The notes: a model not told the origin generated them from the letters alone. Positions 26,417 through 35,898 are shown, numbered from the stretch's first letter. The stretch is DNA of 64,000 bases from JBBEAM01 sp040882845 (GCA_040882845.1 JBBEAM010000007.1:620001-684000), one strand, 5' to 3'. Program-made: numbers and translations.

Positions 26417-28771
26417 TCACTTCCCGGGAGTGAGAACCAGCCGTCTCGCGCCGTCTTGTGCCGGTGCGACCAGTTTTAGGTAGCCGCCGTCGCGCCACAG
26501 CGGCGTCAGATCGCCGAAGTGCGGAGACAGCACGTTGCCCGACTGCCCCGAAGACAACATGAAACGGGAGTTGTCCAGGTCGGAGAGGTCAAAGACGGCG
26601 CGCAGGCCGGGCCCATGGATATGCCGGAACAGGCTGTCGCCGCCACCGAGCGACGGCGTGCCACGGTTGATCGTAGCGTTGCCGCCGCCGGTCGCCGGAT
26701 CCAGGCCGAAGAGACCGCCCACCAGGGGCACACGGCTGAAGATCGGATGCCCGAGCTCCGCCCGGTGCCAGTCCCCCCAGGTCTGCCCCAGGGGATCGCC
26801 GCGCGTGCGCAGGGTCTCAAGGGCGCTCTCCAGGGAGGCGGAGAGAAGCTCCGCGCAGCTTTCCGCCGCCGCGCTGGCGACCTCGTCGCACCAGCGGGGG
26901 CTGTCCTCCAGCGCCATTCGAATGCGCCCTGGATCGTAGCCGTCGAGATCGCCGTAGGCGGCCCCGAGTTCGTCCTGGAACAAGGCGCTGTCGAGAGCCC
27001 GGACCCAGGCCGAGAAGATCAGCGGAGCCGTGGCTTCGGCATCCATCGTGCCGTCCCAGCCGTGCAGCAGCTCCAGCGCCGCGTTCGCCGTGTCGCTTTT
27101 CGGCGTCGTCTCCAGCAGCAGCGGCAGCAGGGTCTCTGCCATGAGCGAGCGGACGTCGGTCTGGATCGACTGCATGTCCTCGAGCGTCAGCCCCTTTCGC
27201 GCGCCGAGCAGCGCTTCGATGCGCTGGGCGCGGAACGGCAACTCGTACTCGCTGGCCAACTCGTAGGGGTAGTCCGGCGGCGTGATCTTGTTGTTGGCGT
27301 TGACGAATTGGCCGCTCGGCGGGTTGATCGCCTGGGGCAGCTCGGCGAAGGGGATGAAGCCCGACCAGATCTTCTCCTTGTCCCAGCCGGAGGTCGGCAG
27401 GCTGCCGTCGTAGCCCTCACGGATCGGCACTTTGGCCGGGGCGATGAAGCCGATGGCGCCGTTGACGTCGGCGTAGAAGATGTTCTGCTGCGGTGCCACG
27501 AAGCCGCTGACCGCGGCGCGGAACGCGGGCCAGGTGCGCGCCTCGTTCAGTTCGAAGAACGCTTGCGCGGTCGTGTCGCCCGGCTGCAATCCTGGCCAGG
27601 CCAGGGCGATGACCTGGCCGTCTTCCTCGGCGGCGCCGGCCGTGGTCTGATGGTCGCTGATCACTGGTCCGTGACGGGTATAGCGGAAGGTGGCGCCGAC
27701 GCTCTCGCCGCCGCGCAGGGGAATCTTCTCGCTCCGCGTCTCGAAGGCGCGCGCACCGTCTGGCGTTTGGTAGCGGGACGGATCCTCGGGATCCAGCTTT
27801 TCGACGATCAGATCCTGGGTGTCGCTGTGGGTGGTGGTGAAGCCCCAGGCGGCGGTGCCGTTGTGGCCGATCACGATCACCGGCACGCCCGGCGCGGTTG
27901 CGCCGGCGCGCACCCCCTGCGGAGTTTCGATCCGCACCAGATACCACTGCGGCGGCGCCTGCAGGCGCAGGTGCGGATCGTTGGCCAGCAGCGGCGCGCC
28001 GCTGGCCGTGCGGTCCGCCGTCAGGCTCCAGGCATTGCTGGCGCCGAGATTGCGCATCTCCGGCGGCAGGGCGGCAAGCAGCGTGTCGTTCTCTATCAGG
28101 CCGCCAAGGGTGGTCGGGGCGCTTTCGGGCAGGTCCGGAAAGAGCTCGCGATACTCTTGGGGATCGAGCGCGGCCTTCAGCCGGGCGCGGCGCAGTTCGC
28201 TGCGCCAATCTCCGGAAAGCTGCAGCGCCATCAGCTTGCCCCAGATCAGGGAGTCCACCGGCTTCCAGGCTTCCGGCTCGGTGATGCCAAGCAGATAGAA
28301 CTCCGGCGGCCAGGCGCCGCCATGGCTCTGCAGGTAGGCGTTCACGCCCGCGGTATAGGCCTCCAGGCTTCGCCGGCTCTGGGCGGAGATCTGCGCCAGG
28401 CTGTCCTCGGCCAGATCGTAGATGCGCAGCAGCCGCATCAACTTGTCGAAATCCAGCGTCGCCTCGCCGGCGACCTCGGAGAGCCGGCCCTGGCCGATCC
28501 GCCGGGTCATCTCCATCTGTCCGAGGCGGTCCTGGGCATGGACGAAACCGAGCGCGAAGAAGGAGTCGCGTTCGTTTTTCGCCCGAATAGTGACCAGCGC
28601 CCTGCCGTCGCGCAGGATTTCAACGCTATCGTCGAGGCCGGCGAGGACGATATCCCCCTCGCTCTGCGGCAAGCCGCCGCGCAGGAAGGCATAGCCGCCG
28701 AACCCCGCGAGGATCAGCAGAAGCAGCAGGACAAGCAGGCCGCGCCCGGTCCAGCGCAGGGCCTTTCTCAT
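26417..28771 (-). CDS. penicillin acylase family Ntn-hydrolase
   Basis: Large self-cleaving amidohydrolase of 784 residues. Residues 10-30 form an N-terminal signal or membrane anchor. The pro-enzyme is expected to cut before Ser245 of NLGASNAWSLTADRT, leaving that serine as the N-terminal nucleophile. Also typical are LLANDPHLRLQAPPQWYLV after the nucleophile, GHNGTAAWGFTTTHSDTQDL, and the later VNANNKITPPDYPY. Members hydrolyse penicillins, acyl-homoserine lactones or other N-acyl amides; the substrate cannot be chosen from sequence. It is probably periplasmic. Confidence 0.9.
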   Translation of the reverse strand: MRKALRWTGRGLLVLLLLLILAGFGGYAFLRGGLPQSEGDIVLAGLDDSVEILRDGRALVTIRAKNERDSFFALGFVHAQDRLGQMEMTRRIGQGRLSEVAGEATLDFDKLMRLLRIYDLAEDSLAQISAQSRRSLEAYTAGVNAYLQSHGGAWPPEFYLLGITEPEAWKPVDSLIWGKLMALQLSGDWRSELRRARLKAALDPQEYRELFPDLPESAPTTLGGLIENDTLLAALPPEMRNLGASNAWSLTADRTASGAPLLANDPHLRLQAPPQWYLVRIETPQGVRAGATAPGVPVIVIGHNGTAAWGFTTTHSDTQDLIVEKLDPEDPSRYQTPDGARAFETRSEKIPLRGGESVGATFRYTRHGPVISDHQTTAGAAEEDGQVIALAWPGLQPGDTTAQAFFELNEARTWPAFRAAVSGFVAPQQNIFYADVNGAIGFIAPAKVPIREGYDGSLPTSGWDKEKIWSGFIPFAELPQAINPPSGQFVNANNKITPPDYPYELASEYELPFRAQRIEALLGARKGLTLEDMQSIQTDVRSLMAETLLPLLLETTPKSDTANAALELLHGWDGTMDAEATAPLIFSAWVRALDSALFQDELGAAYGDLDGYDPGRIRMALEDSPRWCDEVASAAAESCAELLSASLESALETLRTRGDPLGQTWGDWHRAELGHPIFSRVPLVGGLFGLDPATGGGNATINRGTPSLGGGDSLFRHIHGPGLRAVFDLSDLDNSRFMLSSGQSGNVLSPHFGDLTPLWRDGGYLKLVAPAQDGARRLVLTPGK

Positions 28772-28861
28772 GCGGCAGGCTCCGGCCGGACTGTCTTTAG
28801 GCAGGGCGTGGAAATGGCAGTCTCCCTCGTGGCGATCCCTCCACTGCTATTTGGGGCGAAG

Positions 28862-30385
28862 CTAGCCGGAGGCAAAGGTCGCGCCGTAAGTCTCCCGCAG
28901 CAGGTTCTTCTGCACCTTACCCATGGCGTTGCGCGGTAGGGCGTCGACGAAGAATACCCGCTTGGGCACCTTGAAGTTGGCGAGCTGCGCCTTGCAGGCG
29001 GCGATCACGGCCGCTTCGTCGGTCTCGCCGCTGCGGGTTGCCACGGCGGTTACGGCCTCGCCGAAATCCGGGTGGGGCAGGCCGATCACCGCGGACTCGC
29101 CGATCCCCGGCAGGGCGTCGATCACCAGCTCGATTTCCTTGGGATAGACGTTGAAGCCGCCGGAGATCACCAGATCCTTGGAACGTCCGACGATAGAGAT
29201 CACGCCGTCCCGGTCCTGCACCGCCAGGTCCCCGGTGACGAAGTAGCCGTCGTCGCGGAACTCCTCGGCGGTTTTCTCCGGCTGACGCCAGTAGCCGTTG
29301 AAGACGTTCGGGCCCTTGACCTCGAGCACGCCGACCTCGCCCGGAGGAAGCGCGCGCCCCTCGGCGCCGCAGATCCGTACCGAGAGATCGGGCAGGGGGA
29401 AACCGACCGTTCCGGCGCGCCGCTCGCCGGCGTAGGGATTGGACGTGATCATTCCGGTCTCGGTCATGCCGTAGCGCTCCAGGATGCGCTGGCCGGTGCG
29501 TTCCTCGAAGGCAGCAAAGGTCTCCTCGAGCAGCGGTGCCGAGCCGGAGACGAACAGCCGCATATGACGGGTGAGTTCCCGGGTGAAGCCCGCTTCCTTC
29601 AACAGCCGCACATAGAAGGTCGGGACCCCCATCATCACCGTCGCCTCGGGCAGCAGGCGGATGACCTGCTCGGCATCGAAGCGCGGCAGCCAGATCATCG
29701 AGCCGCCGTTGAGCAGGCAGGTGTTGATGGCGACGAAGAGGCCGTGGACGTGGAAGATCGGCAGGGCGTGCAGCAGCACGTCGCCGGCCTCGAAGCCCCA
29801 GAGCTTGTGCAGTGTCAGGGCGTTGGACGCGAGATTGCCGTGGCTCAGCATCGCCCCCTTGGAGCGGCCGGTGGTGCCCGAGGTGTAGCAGATCGCCGCC
29901 AGGTCGCCGGCTTTCCGTTCGGCGATGGCGTGGTCCGGCTCCAGGCCCTCGGCCTCGGCCATCAGGCTGCCGCCGCCGTCGCCGTCCAGGGTCAGCACCG
30001 GGCCCACGCCCGCCCGCCGCGCCACTTCGGCTAGGCCTTCCGCGCGTTCCGGCTGGCAGACCAGAAGCTTCGGCTCGGCATCGCTCAGGAAGTACCCGAC
30101 CTCTTCGTCGGTGTAGGCGGTGTTGAGCGGCAGCAGCACAGCGCCCGTCTTGACGATGGCGAGATAGAGATAGAGGTTCTCCGGCGACTTTTCGACCTGC
30201 AGGGCGACCCGATCCCCGGGCTCCAGACCCAGCTTCGCAAACAGCGCACTCAGCCGGCCGACGGCCTCTTCCATCTCGCCGTAGGCGAGTCTTCGCCCTT
30301 CGGAGAGGCGCAGCAGGCAGGCCGTGCGATCCTCCGGAAAGCGGGACTTGAAGAGGGCATAGAGATTGGCGCCGCCGTCGGTCAT
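28862..30385 (-). CDS. matB: malonyl-CoA synthetase
   Basis: Acyl-adenylating enzyme that activates malonate (and often methylmalonate) with CoA. The 507-residue protein shows the AMP-binding P-loop YTSGTTGRSKGAML near residue 165, YGMTETGM near 305, GDLAVQDRDG near 385 and the C-terminal catalytic Lys near 487 (PRNAMGKVQKNLL). The N-terminus ANLYALFKSRFPEDRTACLL is characteristic of MatB relatives. No malonate transporter or decarboxylase lies beside it, so the substrate is inferred from family resemblance. Confidence 0.87.
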   Translation of the reverse strand: MTDGGANLYALFKSRFPEDRTACLLRLSEGRRLAYGEMEEAVGRLSALFAKLGLEPGDRVALQVEKSPENLYLYLAIVKTGAVLLPLNTAYTDEEVGYFLSDAEPKLLVCQPERAEGLAEVARRAGVGPVLTLDGDGGGSLMAEAEGLEPDHAIAERKAGDLAAICYTSGTTGRSKGAMLSHGNLASNALTLHKLWGFEAGDVLLHALPIFHVHGLFVAINTCLLNGGSMIWLPRFDAEQVIRLLPEATVMMGVPTFYVRLLKEAGFTRELTRHMRLFVSGSAPLLEETFAAFEERTGQRILERYGMTETGMITSNPYAGERRAGTVGFPLPDLSVRICGAEGRALPPGEVGVLEVKGPNVFNGYWRQPEKTAEEFRDDGYFVTGDLAVQDRDGVISIVGRSKDLVISGGFNVYPKEIELVIDALPGIGESAVIGLPHPDFGEAVTAVATRSGETDEAAVIAACKAQLANFKVPKRVFFVDALPRNAMGKVQKNLLRETYGATFASG

Positions 30386-30568
30386 TGCGGGAACTCGTTC
30401 ACTTGATCAGCGATCCGCAGCAGATAGCATGCCCCCCGGCGTGCCGCCATGGCCTCTGCCCAACAAAGCCGGTTTCGCCTTGCCAAATAGATATGCGAAG
30501 TGGTGTAAGAGGCGAGTGGGGACGGAGGCAATGAACGCCTGCGTTCGTGTCGCGAAGCGAGGGTCCCG

Positions 30569-31741
30569 GTGCCGACATCGTCAAAGATCTATGATGACGC
30601 CGAGGCCGTGGTACGGGCTTTGACGCCCAGCTATCCGGTCTATTGCCTGCGCCCGGATATCCTCGAGGCGCAGGCGCGGCGCTTCCTCTCGCTGTTTCCC
30701 GGCGAGGTGCTCTACGCCATGAAGTGCAATCCGCACCCGCTGGTGATCCAGGCGCTCTATCGCGCCGGGATCCGGCACTTCGATACCGCTTCCCTGCCGG
30801 AAATTGCACAGATTTCGGAGAGCTATCGCGACGCCACTTCCTACTTCATGCATCCGGTGAAGGGGCGGGCGGTGATCAAGACCGCTTACGACGTCTATGG
30901 CGTGCGGCACTTCGTGGTCGATCACGAGAGCGAGCTGCGCAAGATCCGCGAGGTGACCGGCAGCGACAGGGAACTGACGATCGTGGTGCGCGTCGAAACG
31001 CCACCGGCCCCGAACACGCTCTACCACCTCTCCTCGAAGTTCGGCGCCAAGCCGGCGCACGCCGCGGAAATTCTCAAGGAAGCGGCGATGCTGGGCTACG
31101 ACGTCGGCATTTCCTTCCACGTCGGCTCCCAGTGCCTGACACCGTCGGCCTACGAGACCGCGCTGAAGATCGTCGGCGAGGTGCGCGACGCCGCAGGCGC
31201 CGATCTGGTCTGTGTCGATGTCGGCGGCGGATTCCCGGCGCGCTACGTGGCGATGGAGGAGGCAAGGACTCTGCCTCGGCTGGAGGATTTCATGGCCGCG
31301 ATCCGCAGCGGTCTCAAGGGCTTGAATCTGGGCCCCAACGTCGATGTGCTCTGCGAACCGGGCCGCGCCCTGGTCGCCAACGGCTGTTCCCTGCTGGTCC
31401 AGGTGCAGCTGCGCAAGGACAAGCAGCTCTATATCAACGACGGCGTCTACGGCAGCCTGTCGGAGATGGTGATGGGGCAGTTGAAGCTCCCCGCCCGCCT
31501 GATCCGTCTGGAGGGCGGGGAGGCGGAGGAGATGGAGACCTTCACCCTGAACGGCCCAACCTGCGATTCCCTCGACGTGCTGCCGACGACTTTCATGCTG
31601 CCGTCCGACGTGCGCGAGGGCGACTGGATCGAGATCGATCAGGTCGGCGCCTATTCCAACGCGCTGGCAACCCGCTTCAACGGCTTTTATCCGGAAACCT
31701 ACGTCGTGGTCAGGGACACGCCTCTGGCCGCGGCTGCGTAA
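30569..31741 (+). CDS. type III PLP-dependent ornithine/lysine decarboxylase
   Basis: Decarboxylates ornithine (perhaps also lysine) to putrescine or cadaverine. Alanine-racemase-like fold: PLP Lys52 in YAMKCNPHPLVI, with HFDTASLPEI near 70, SFHVGSQC near 180, CVDVGGGFPARY near 213 and CEPGRALVANG near 263. Near the C-terminus the conserved NGPTCDSLDVL carries the active-site Cys that completes the dimer site. The start is GTG, preceded by GAGGG at a good distance. A short overlapping frame upstream is described under findings. The hydrolase gene begins 12 bases after the stop. Confidence 0.92.
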   Translation: MPTSSKIYDDAEAVVRALTPSYPVYCLRPDILEAQARRFLSLFPGEVLYAMKCNPHPLVIQALYRAGIRHFDTASLPEIAQISESYRDATSYFMHPVKGRAVIKTAYDVYGVRHFVVDHESELRKIREVTGSDRELTIVVRVETPPAPNTLYHLSSKFGAKPAHAAEILKEAAMLGYDVGISFHVGSQCLTPSAYETALKIVGEVRDAAGADLVCVDVGGGFPARYVAMEEARTLPRLEDFMAAIRSGLKGLNLGPNVDVLCEPGRALVANGCSLLVQVQLRKDKQLYINDGVYGSLSEMVMGQLKLPARLIRLEGGEAEEMETFTLNGPTCDSLDVLPTTFMLPSDVREGDWIEIDQVGAYSNALATRFNGFYPETYVVVRDTPLAAAA

Positions 31742-31752
31742 GATCAAGAACG

Positions 31753-32601
31753 ATGCAGGAAAAGCACTTTCTCGGCTGTCATCCCGGCGGACTGCACAGG
31801 ATCGCCTATACCGAGTGGGGCACGCCCGACGCGGCGCGCACCGCCATCTGCGTACACGGGCTGACCCGCAACGGCCGCGACTTCGACGATCTGGCGCAGG
31901 CTCTGGCCGGCGCCGGCTGGCGGGTGGTCTGCCCGGACATTGCCGGGCGCGGCAAAAGCGACCGCCTGCCGAGCGCCGAACTCTACGGCTTCCCCCAGTA
32001 TCTCAACGATATGACGGCGTTGATCGCGCGGCTCGATGTGGAACGGGTCGATTGGATCGGCACCTCCATGGGCGGGCTGATGGGGATGATGTTCGCCGCG
32101 CCGCGCAATACGCCGCTGCGCAGTCTGGTGATCAACGACATCGGCCCCTACATCGCCAGATCCACGCTGCTGGAGATCGGCGACTACGTCGGCAAGAACC
32201 CGGTCTTCGAGAGCTATGAGGACGCCGAAGCCTATATCCGCGAGACCCACGCCGGCTTCGGCAAGCTGAGCGACGCCCAGTGGAAGCACCTGACCCAGCA
32301 CAGCGTCGCCAAGAGCAAGGACGGGTACCGTCCGATCTACGATCCGCAGATCGGCGAGGCTTTCCATAAAGGCTACCAAGGCGATGTCGATCTCTGGTCG
32401 GTGTGGGACGCCATTACCTGCCCGACCCTGGTGCTGCGCGGCAAGGATTCGACCACATTGTCCTCGCAGACAGCGGCGGGCATGAGCCGCCGCGGACCGT
32501 GCGCCAAGGAGGAAGTGATCTCCGGCTGCGGCCACGCCCCGGCGCTGATGGACGAGAAACAGATCAGGCTGATCGTCGATTTCCTGCAGCAGCAGAACTG
32601 A
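31753..32601 (+). CDS. alpha/beta hydrolase
   Basis: Alpha/beta-fold hydrolase of 282 residues. The oxyanion piece CVHGLTRNGRDF is near residue 34, the nucleophile elbow IGTSMGGLMGM near 101, and the C-terminal His in SGCGHAPALMDE near 260. The start is the ATG at 31753, 12 bases after the decarboxylase stop, so a joint transcript is likely. The substrate is unknown. Confidence 0.88.
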   Translation: MQEKHFLGCHPGGLHRIAYTEWGTPDAARTAICVHGLTRNGRDFDDLAQALAGAGWRVVCPDIAGRGKSDRLPSAELYGFPQYLNDMTALIARLDVERVDWIGTSMGGLMGMMFAAPRNTPLRSLVINDIGPYIARSTLLEIGDYVGKNPVFESYEDAEAYIRETHAGFGKLSDAQWKHLTQHSVAKSKDGYRPIYDPQIGEAFHKGYQGDVDLWSVWDAITCPTLVLRGKDSTTLSSQTAAGMSRRGPCAKEEVISGCGHAPALMDEKQIRLIVDFLQQQN

Positions 32602-32656
32602 CTGGCGCCGGTGCCTTGGAACTTGGTTTCCCGCGCACTGCGATTATCTGCCTAGC

Positions 32657-33607
32657 ATGAACGAGACGGCCTTCACGGCGCGGCCCCCCTGGTGGGGCGG
32701 CGATCTGCAGACCCTGCGCAACTTCCTGCTGCGGGTTGCGCCCAAGCTGCATCTCTGGACCGAACGGGAGCTGGAGCTGCCGCTGCGAGGCGACGACCGC
32801 CTGCTGGCCAGCCTGCACGCCCATGAACGGCTCGGCTACAAGCCGCTTGCGATCCTGATCCATGGTCTCACCGGCTGTGCCGACAGCAGCTACATCCGGG
32901 CCACAGCGCGCAGCCTGCTGGAGGCCGATTACCCTGTTCTGCGGCTCAACCTGCGCGGAGCGGGAGCAACCCGGGCGCTTTGCCAGGAGAGTTATCACGC
33001 CGGGCGCACGCAAGACCTGCGCGAGGCGCTGACGGGACTTGCGGCACAGCTGCCCGCGGCGCAAACCCAGCCGGTGCTTCTCATCGGCTATTCCCTGGGC
33101 GGCAATATGCTGCTGAAGTTCCTCGGCGAAGGGGAGAGTCCCTGGGAGGTTGCCGGCGCGGCGTCCATTTCCGCGCCGATCGATCTCAAGGCCTCGTCGC
33201 TCGCCTTCCTGCGGCCGCGCAACCGTCTGTATCACAACTATCTGCTGCGCAGGATGAAGGCCGAGACCCGTGGCGCCGATCCGAAGCTGCTGCGCGGCAT
33301 CCGCACGGTCTACGACTTCGACGACCGGATCGTCGCGCCGGCCAACGGTTTCGCGGATGCCGAGGACTACTACGCCCGTAGTTCGGCGCTGGCCTACCTG
33401 CCGAAGATATCCACGCCCACCCTGGCGATCCATGCGCTGGACGACCCTTGGGTGCCCTCGGCGCCCTATCGGTCTTTCGATTGGTCGAGCAATCTTGCAC
33501 TCAGGCCGCTCCTGCCCAGGGGCGGCGGCCATGTCGGCTTTCACGGCCAGGGCGATAGGACGCCCTGGCACGACCGCAAGATCCTAGAGTTCCTGAGTCG
33601 TATTTAG
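32657..33607 (+). CDS. YheT-family alpha/beta hydrolase
   Basis: Hydrolase of 316 residues of the YheT/ABHD1-3 branch. LIHGLTGCADSSYIRATARS lies near residue 72 and the nucleophile motif IGYSLGGNMLLKFLG near 140. GGGHVGFHG near the C-terminus supplies the catalytic His. An N-terminal PPWWGGDLQTLRNFLLR is typical of the family. It is the second hydrolase in a row but not obviously a duplicate of the first. It converges on hemB with three bases between the stops. Confidence 0.87.
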   Translation: MNETAFTARPPWWGGDLQTLRNFLLRVAPKLHLWTERELELPLRGDDRLLASLHAHERLGYKPLAILIHGLTGCADSSYIRATARSLLEADYPVLRLNLRGAGATRALCQESYHAGRTQDLREALTGLAAQLPAAQTQPVLLIGYSLGGNMLLKFLGEGESPWEVAGAASISAPIDLKASSLAFLRPRNRLYHNYLLRRMKAETRGADPKLLRGIRTVYDFDDRIVAPANGFADAEDYYARSSALAYLPKISTPTLAIHALDDPWVPSAPYRSFDWSSNLALRPLLPRGGGHVGFHGQGDRTPWHDRKILEFLSRI

Positions 33608-33610
33608 GTC

Positions 33611-34681
33611 CTAGCCGGCGCGCAGCTTCTGTGCCGCCTCGACCGCGAAGTAGGTCAACACGGCGTCGGCGCCGGCGCGCTTGAAGCCGAGCAGGGATTC
33701 CATCATCGCCTTCTCGCCGTCGAGCCAGCCGTTGAGCGCGGCAGCCCGAATCATCGCGTACTCGCCGCTGACCTGATAGGCCAGGGTGGGAACCTGGAAG
33801 GTCTCCTTCACCCGGCGCAGGATGTCGAGGTAGGGCATGCCGGGTTTGACCATCACCATGTCGGCGCCCTCATGAATATCCAGGGCAACCTCGCGCAGCG
33901 CCTCGTCGCTGTTGGCCGGGTCCATCTGATAGGTCTTCTTGTCGCCCTTGAGCGCGCCGCCGGAGCCGACCGCGTCGCGAAAGGGGCCGTAGAAGGCGCT
34001 GGCGTACTTGGCTGCGTAGGAGCAGAGCTTGACGTCCTGCAGTCCGGCCTCGTCCAGGGTCTCGCGGATCGCGCCGATCCGCCCGTCCATCATGTCCGAA
34101 GGGGCGATGACGTCGCAGCCGGCCTCGGCCTGGACCAGGGCCTGCTGGCAGAGCACCTCAAGAGAGAGGTCATTGACGATCTCGCCGTCGCAGACGATGC
34201 CGTCGTGGCCCGAGGCGTTGTAGGGGTCGAGCGCCACGTCGCAGACCACGCCGACCTCCGGCACCTCGGACTTGAGACGGCGTACGGCGCGGCAGATCAG
34301 GTTCTCCGGGTCGACCGCCTCGGCGCAGTCGTCGCTCTTGCGGTCTTGGGATACCAGCGGAAAGAGCGCGACGGCGGGAATGCCGAGCTCGCCGGCGCCG
34401 CCGACCGCTTCGGCGATCTCCTCAAGAGTGTAGCGCCGCACGCCGGGCATCGAGGAGACCTCGGCCGGCACGGAGTCGTCCTCGCGCAGGAAGACCGGCC
34501 AGAGCATATCGGCGGGGCTGAGCGCGTTCTCGGCCACCATGCGGCGCACCCAGTCGTGGCTACGGTTGCGGCGCAGCCGGACTTGGGGGAAGGCGCCCAG
34601 CGCGGCTGGCGCCGAAGCTGCGGGTGCCTTGCCGTTTGCGGGCACGGCGCGCGGAAAGGGCCGCGTTCTGGGTTTGCTCAT
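33611..34681 (-). CDS. hemB: delta-aminolevulinic acid dehydratase (porphobilinogen synthase)
   Basis: Condenses two 5-aminolevulinates to porphobilinogen in tetrapyrrole synthesis. The two active-site lysines are in CSYAAKYASAFYGPFRDA (near residue 220) and VMVKPGMPYLDI (near 275). The metal segment reads CDVALDPYNASGHDG, with acidic residues where zinc enzymes have a Cys triad, so this is probably a magnesium-type enzyme. I start at the ATG at 34681 (356 residues, MSKPRTRPF); the frame is open 21 codons further, but those residues do not resemble the family. Confidence 0.94.
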   Translation of the reverse strand: MSKPRTRPFPRAVPANGKAPAASAPAALGAFPQVRLRRNRSHDWVRRMVAENALSPADMLWPVFLREDDSVPAEVSSMPGVRRYTLEEIAEAVGGAGELGIPAVALFPLVSQDRKSDDCAEAVDPENLICRAVRRLKSEVPEVGVVCDVALDPYNASGHDGIVCDGEIVNDLSLEVLCQQALVQAEAGCDVIAPSDMMDGRIGAIRETLDEAGLQDVKLCSYAAKYASAFYGPFRDAVGSGGALKGDKKTYQMDPANSDEALREVALDIHEGADMVMVKPGMPYLDILRRVKETFQVPTLAYQVSGEYAMIRAAALNGWLDGEKAMMESLLGFKRAGADAVLTYFAVEAAQKLRAG

Positions 34682-34776
34682 CGCCTTCGATCTCGCCTCT
34701 TGTCGACTTCCGCGGATACTATGCGGCGGACCGGCTGCAAACAAGCCGCGCTCGAATGAACCAGAGGAAAGACTTC

Positions 34777-35865
34777 ATGACCGAAACCAAGACCAGCCGC
34801 CGCGGGTTTCTCGGTGCGACCGCCGCCGCAGCGGGCCTCGCCGCGGCGCCCAGCTCCGCGCGGGCGCAGGATACCATCCAGCTGACCATGGTCTCCGCCT
34901 GGCCGAAGAACGCGCCTGGAGTCGGCGTCAATGCCGAGCGTTTCGCCAGGCGCCTGGAGGCACTCTCGGGTGGACGGATCGCGGTGAATTTCTTCGCCGC
35001 CGGGGAACTGGTGCCGCCCTTCGAGGCTTTCGACGCCGTTGCCCAGGGCACCGCCGACCTGGCGCATGCGACGCCCTACTACTGGACCGGCAAGGCGCCG
35101 GCGCTGCATTACTTCACCGGCGTGCCCTTCGGCCTGACGGCGACGGAGTTCGCCGCCTGGCTGGAGTTCGGCGGCGGCCAGGCGCTGTGGGACGAGGTCA
35201 CCGCGCCCTTCGGCATCAGGGCCTTCTACGCCGGATCCAGCGGCACCCAGGCTGGCGGCTGGTTCAACAAGGAGATCAACGAGCTCGACGACTTCAAGGG
35301 CCTCAAGTTCCGCATCGCCGGGCTGGGCGGCGAGGTGCTGAAGCGGCTTGGCGTCGCCACGGTACTGACCCCGCCGGGCGAGATCGCACCCTCCCTGGCG
35401 TCAGGCGCGGTGGACGGCGCCGACTGGGTCGGCCCCTGGAACGACGTCGCCTTCGGCCTGCACCGCTTCGCCAAGTACTACTACATGCCCGGCTTCCACG
35501 AGCCGGGGCCGAGCCTGGAGATCCTGGTGAACGAGGAAACCTACGCCGGCCTTCCCGAGGAGCTGCAGGCGGCGGTCAGGGAAGCGGCGCGGGCAGGCGC
35601 CCTGGAGACCATCGCCGACTTCGCTTACCACAACATCGAAACCTTCCCGCGCCTCGCCGAGGAGGGGGTCGAGGTCCGCCGCTTCTCCGACGAAATCGTC
35701 CGGGAGCTGGGCCGGGTGAGCGAGGAGGTGCTGGCCGAGATCGCCGAAAGCGACGAACTGACCGGGCGGGTTCATGCCAGCTACATGGCGTTCCTGAGAA
35801 AGGCCGTGGCCTACGCGCCCCACGCCGAGCAGGGGATCCTGGAGATGCGCGCCCAGGTGATGTGA
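34777..35865 (+). CDS. orphan TRAP transporter substrate-binding protein
   Basis: Periplasmic solute-binding protein of 362 residues with a Tat signal (KTSRRGFLGATAAAAGLAAA) and a probable cleavage after ARA. It shares with the DctP protein at 17194-18360 the blocks FAAGELVPPFE, GGWFNKEIN, GLGGEVL, WVGPWND and PGFHEPG, so the two are paralogues. No permease gene lies nearby. It may use permeases encoded elsewhere, perhaps dctQM here. I chose the ATG at 34777, preceded by AGAGGAAAG; a second ATG is at 34756. Confidence 0.9.
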   Translation: MTETKTSRRGFLGATAAAAGLAAAPSSARAQDTIQLTMVSAWPKNAPGVGVNAERFARRLEALSGGRIAVNFFAAGELVPPFEAFDAVAQGTADLAHATPYYWTGKAPALHYFTGVPFGLTATEFAAWLEFGGGQALWDEVTAPFGIRAFYAGSSGTQAGGWFNKEINELDDFKGLKFRIAGLGGEVLKRLGVATVLTPPGEIAPSLASGAVDGADWVGPWNDVAFGLHRFAKYYYMPGFHEPGPSLEILVNEETYAGLPEELQAAVREAARAGALETIADFAYHNIETFPRLAEEGVEVRRFSDEIVRELGRVSEEVLAEIAESDELTGRVHASYMAFLRKAVAYAPHAEQGILEMRAQVM

Positions 35866-35869
35866 GGTC

Positions 35870-35898
35870 AAAAAAAGAGGGCGGCCGCGGCCGCCCTC
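35870..35898 (-). terminator. intrinsic terminator of metY
   Basis: A 22-base perfect palindrome (35877-35898; GAGGGCGGCCG and its complement), followed on the minus strand by seven T (35876-35870). It lies 40 bases after the metY stop. It could also act weakly on the opposite strand, where no T-run follows. Confidence 0.85.

Noticed and set aside
26519..28939. 806-codon open frame antisense to the penicillin-acylase gene
   Set aside because: Shadow of a GC-rich gene. Its residue make-up is rich in Arg, Ala, Gly and Gln without motifs, and the opposite strand encodes a complete Ntn-hydrolase.
30386..30568. possible polyamine (speF-type) leader before the decarboxylase
   Set aside because: The gap is only 183 bases and I see no recognisable speF blocks. 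Only the short overlapping frame is reported, as a weak finding.
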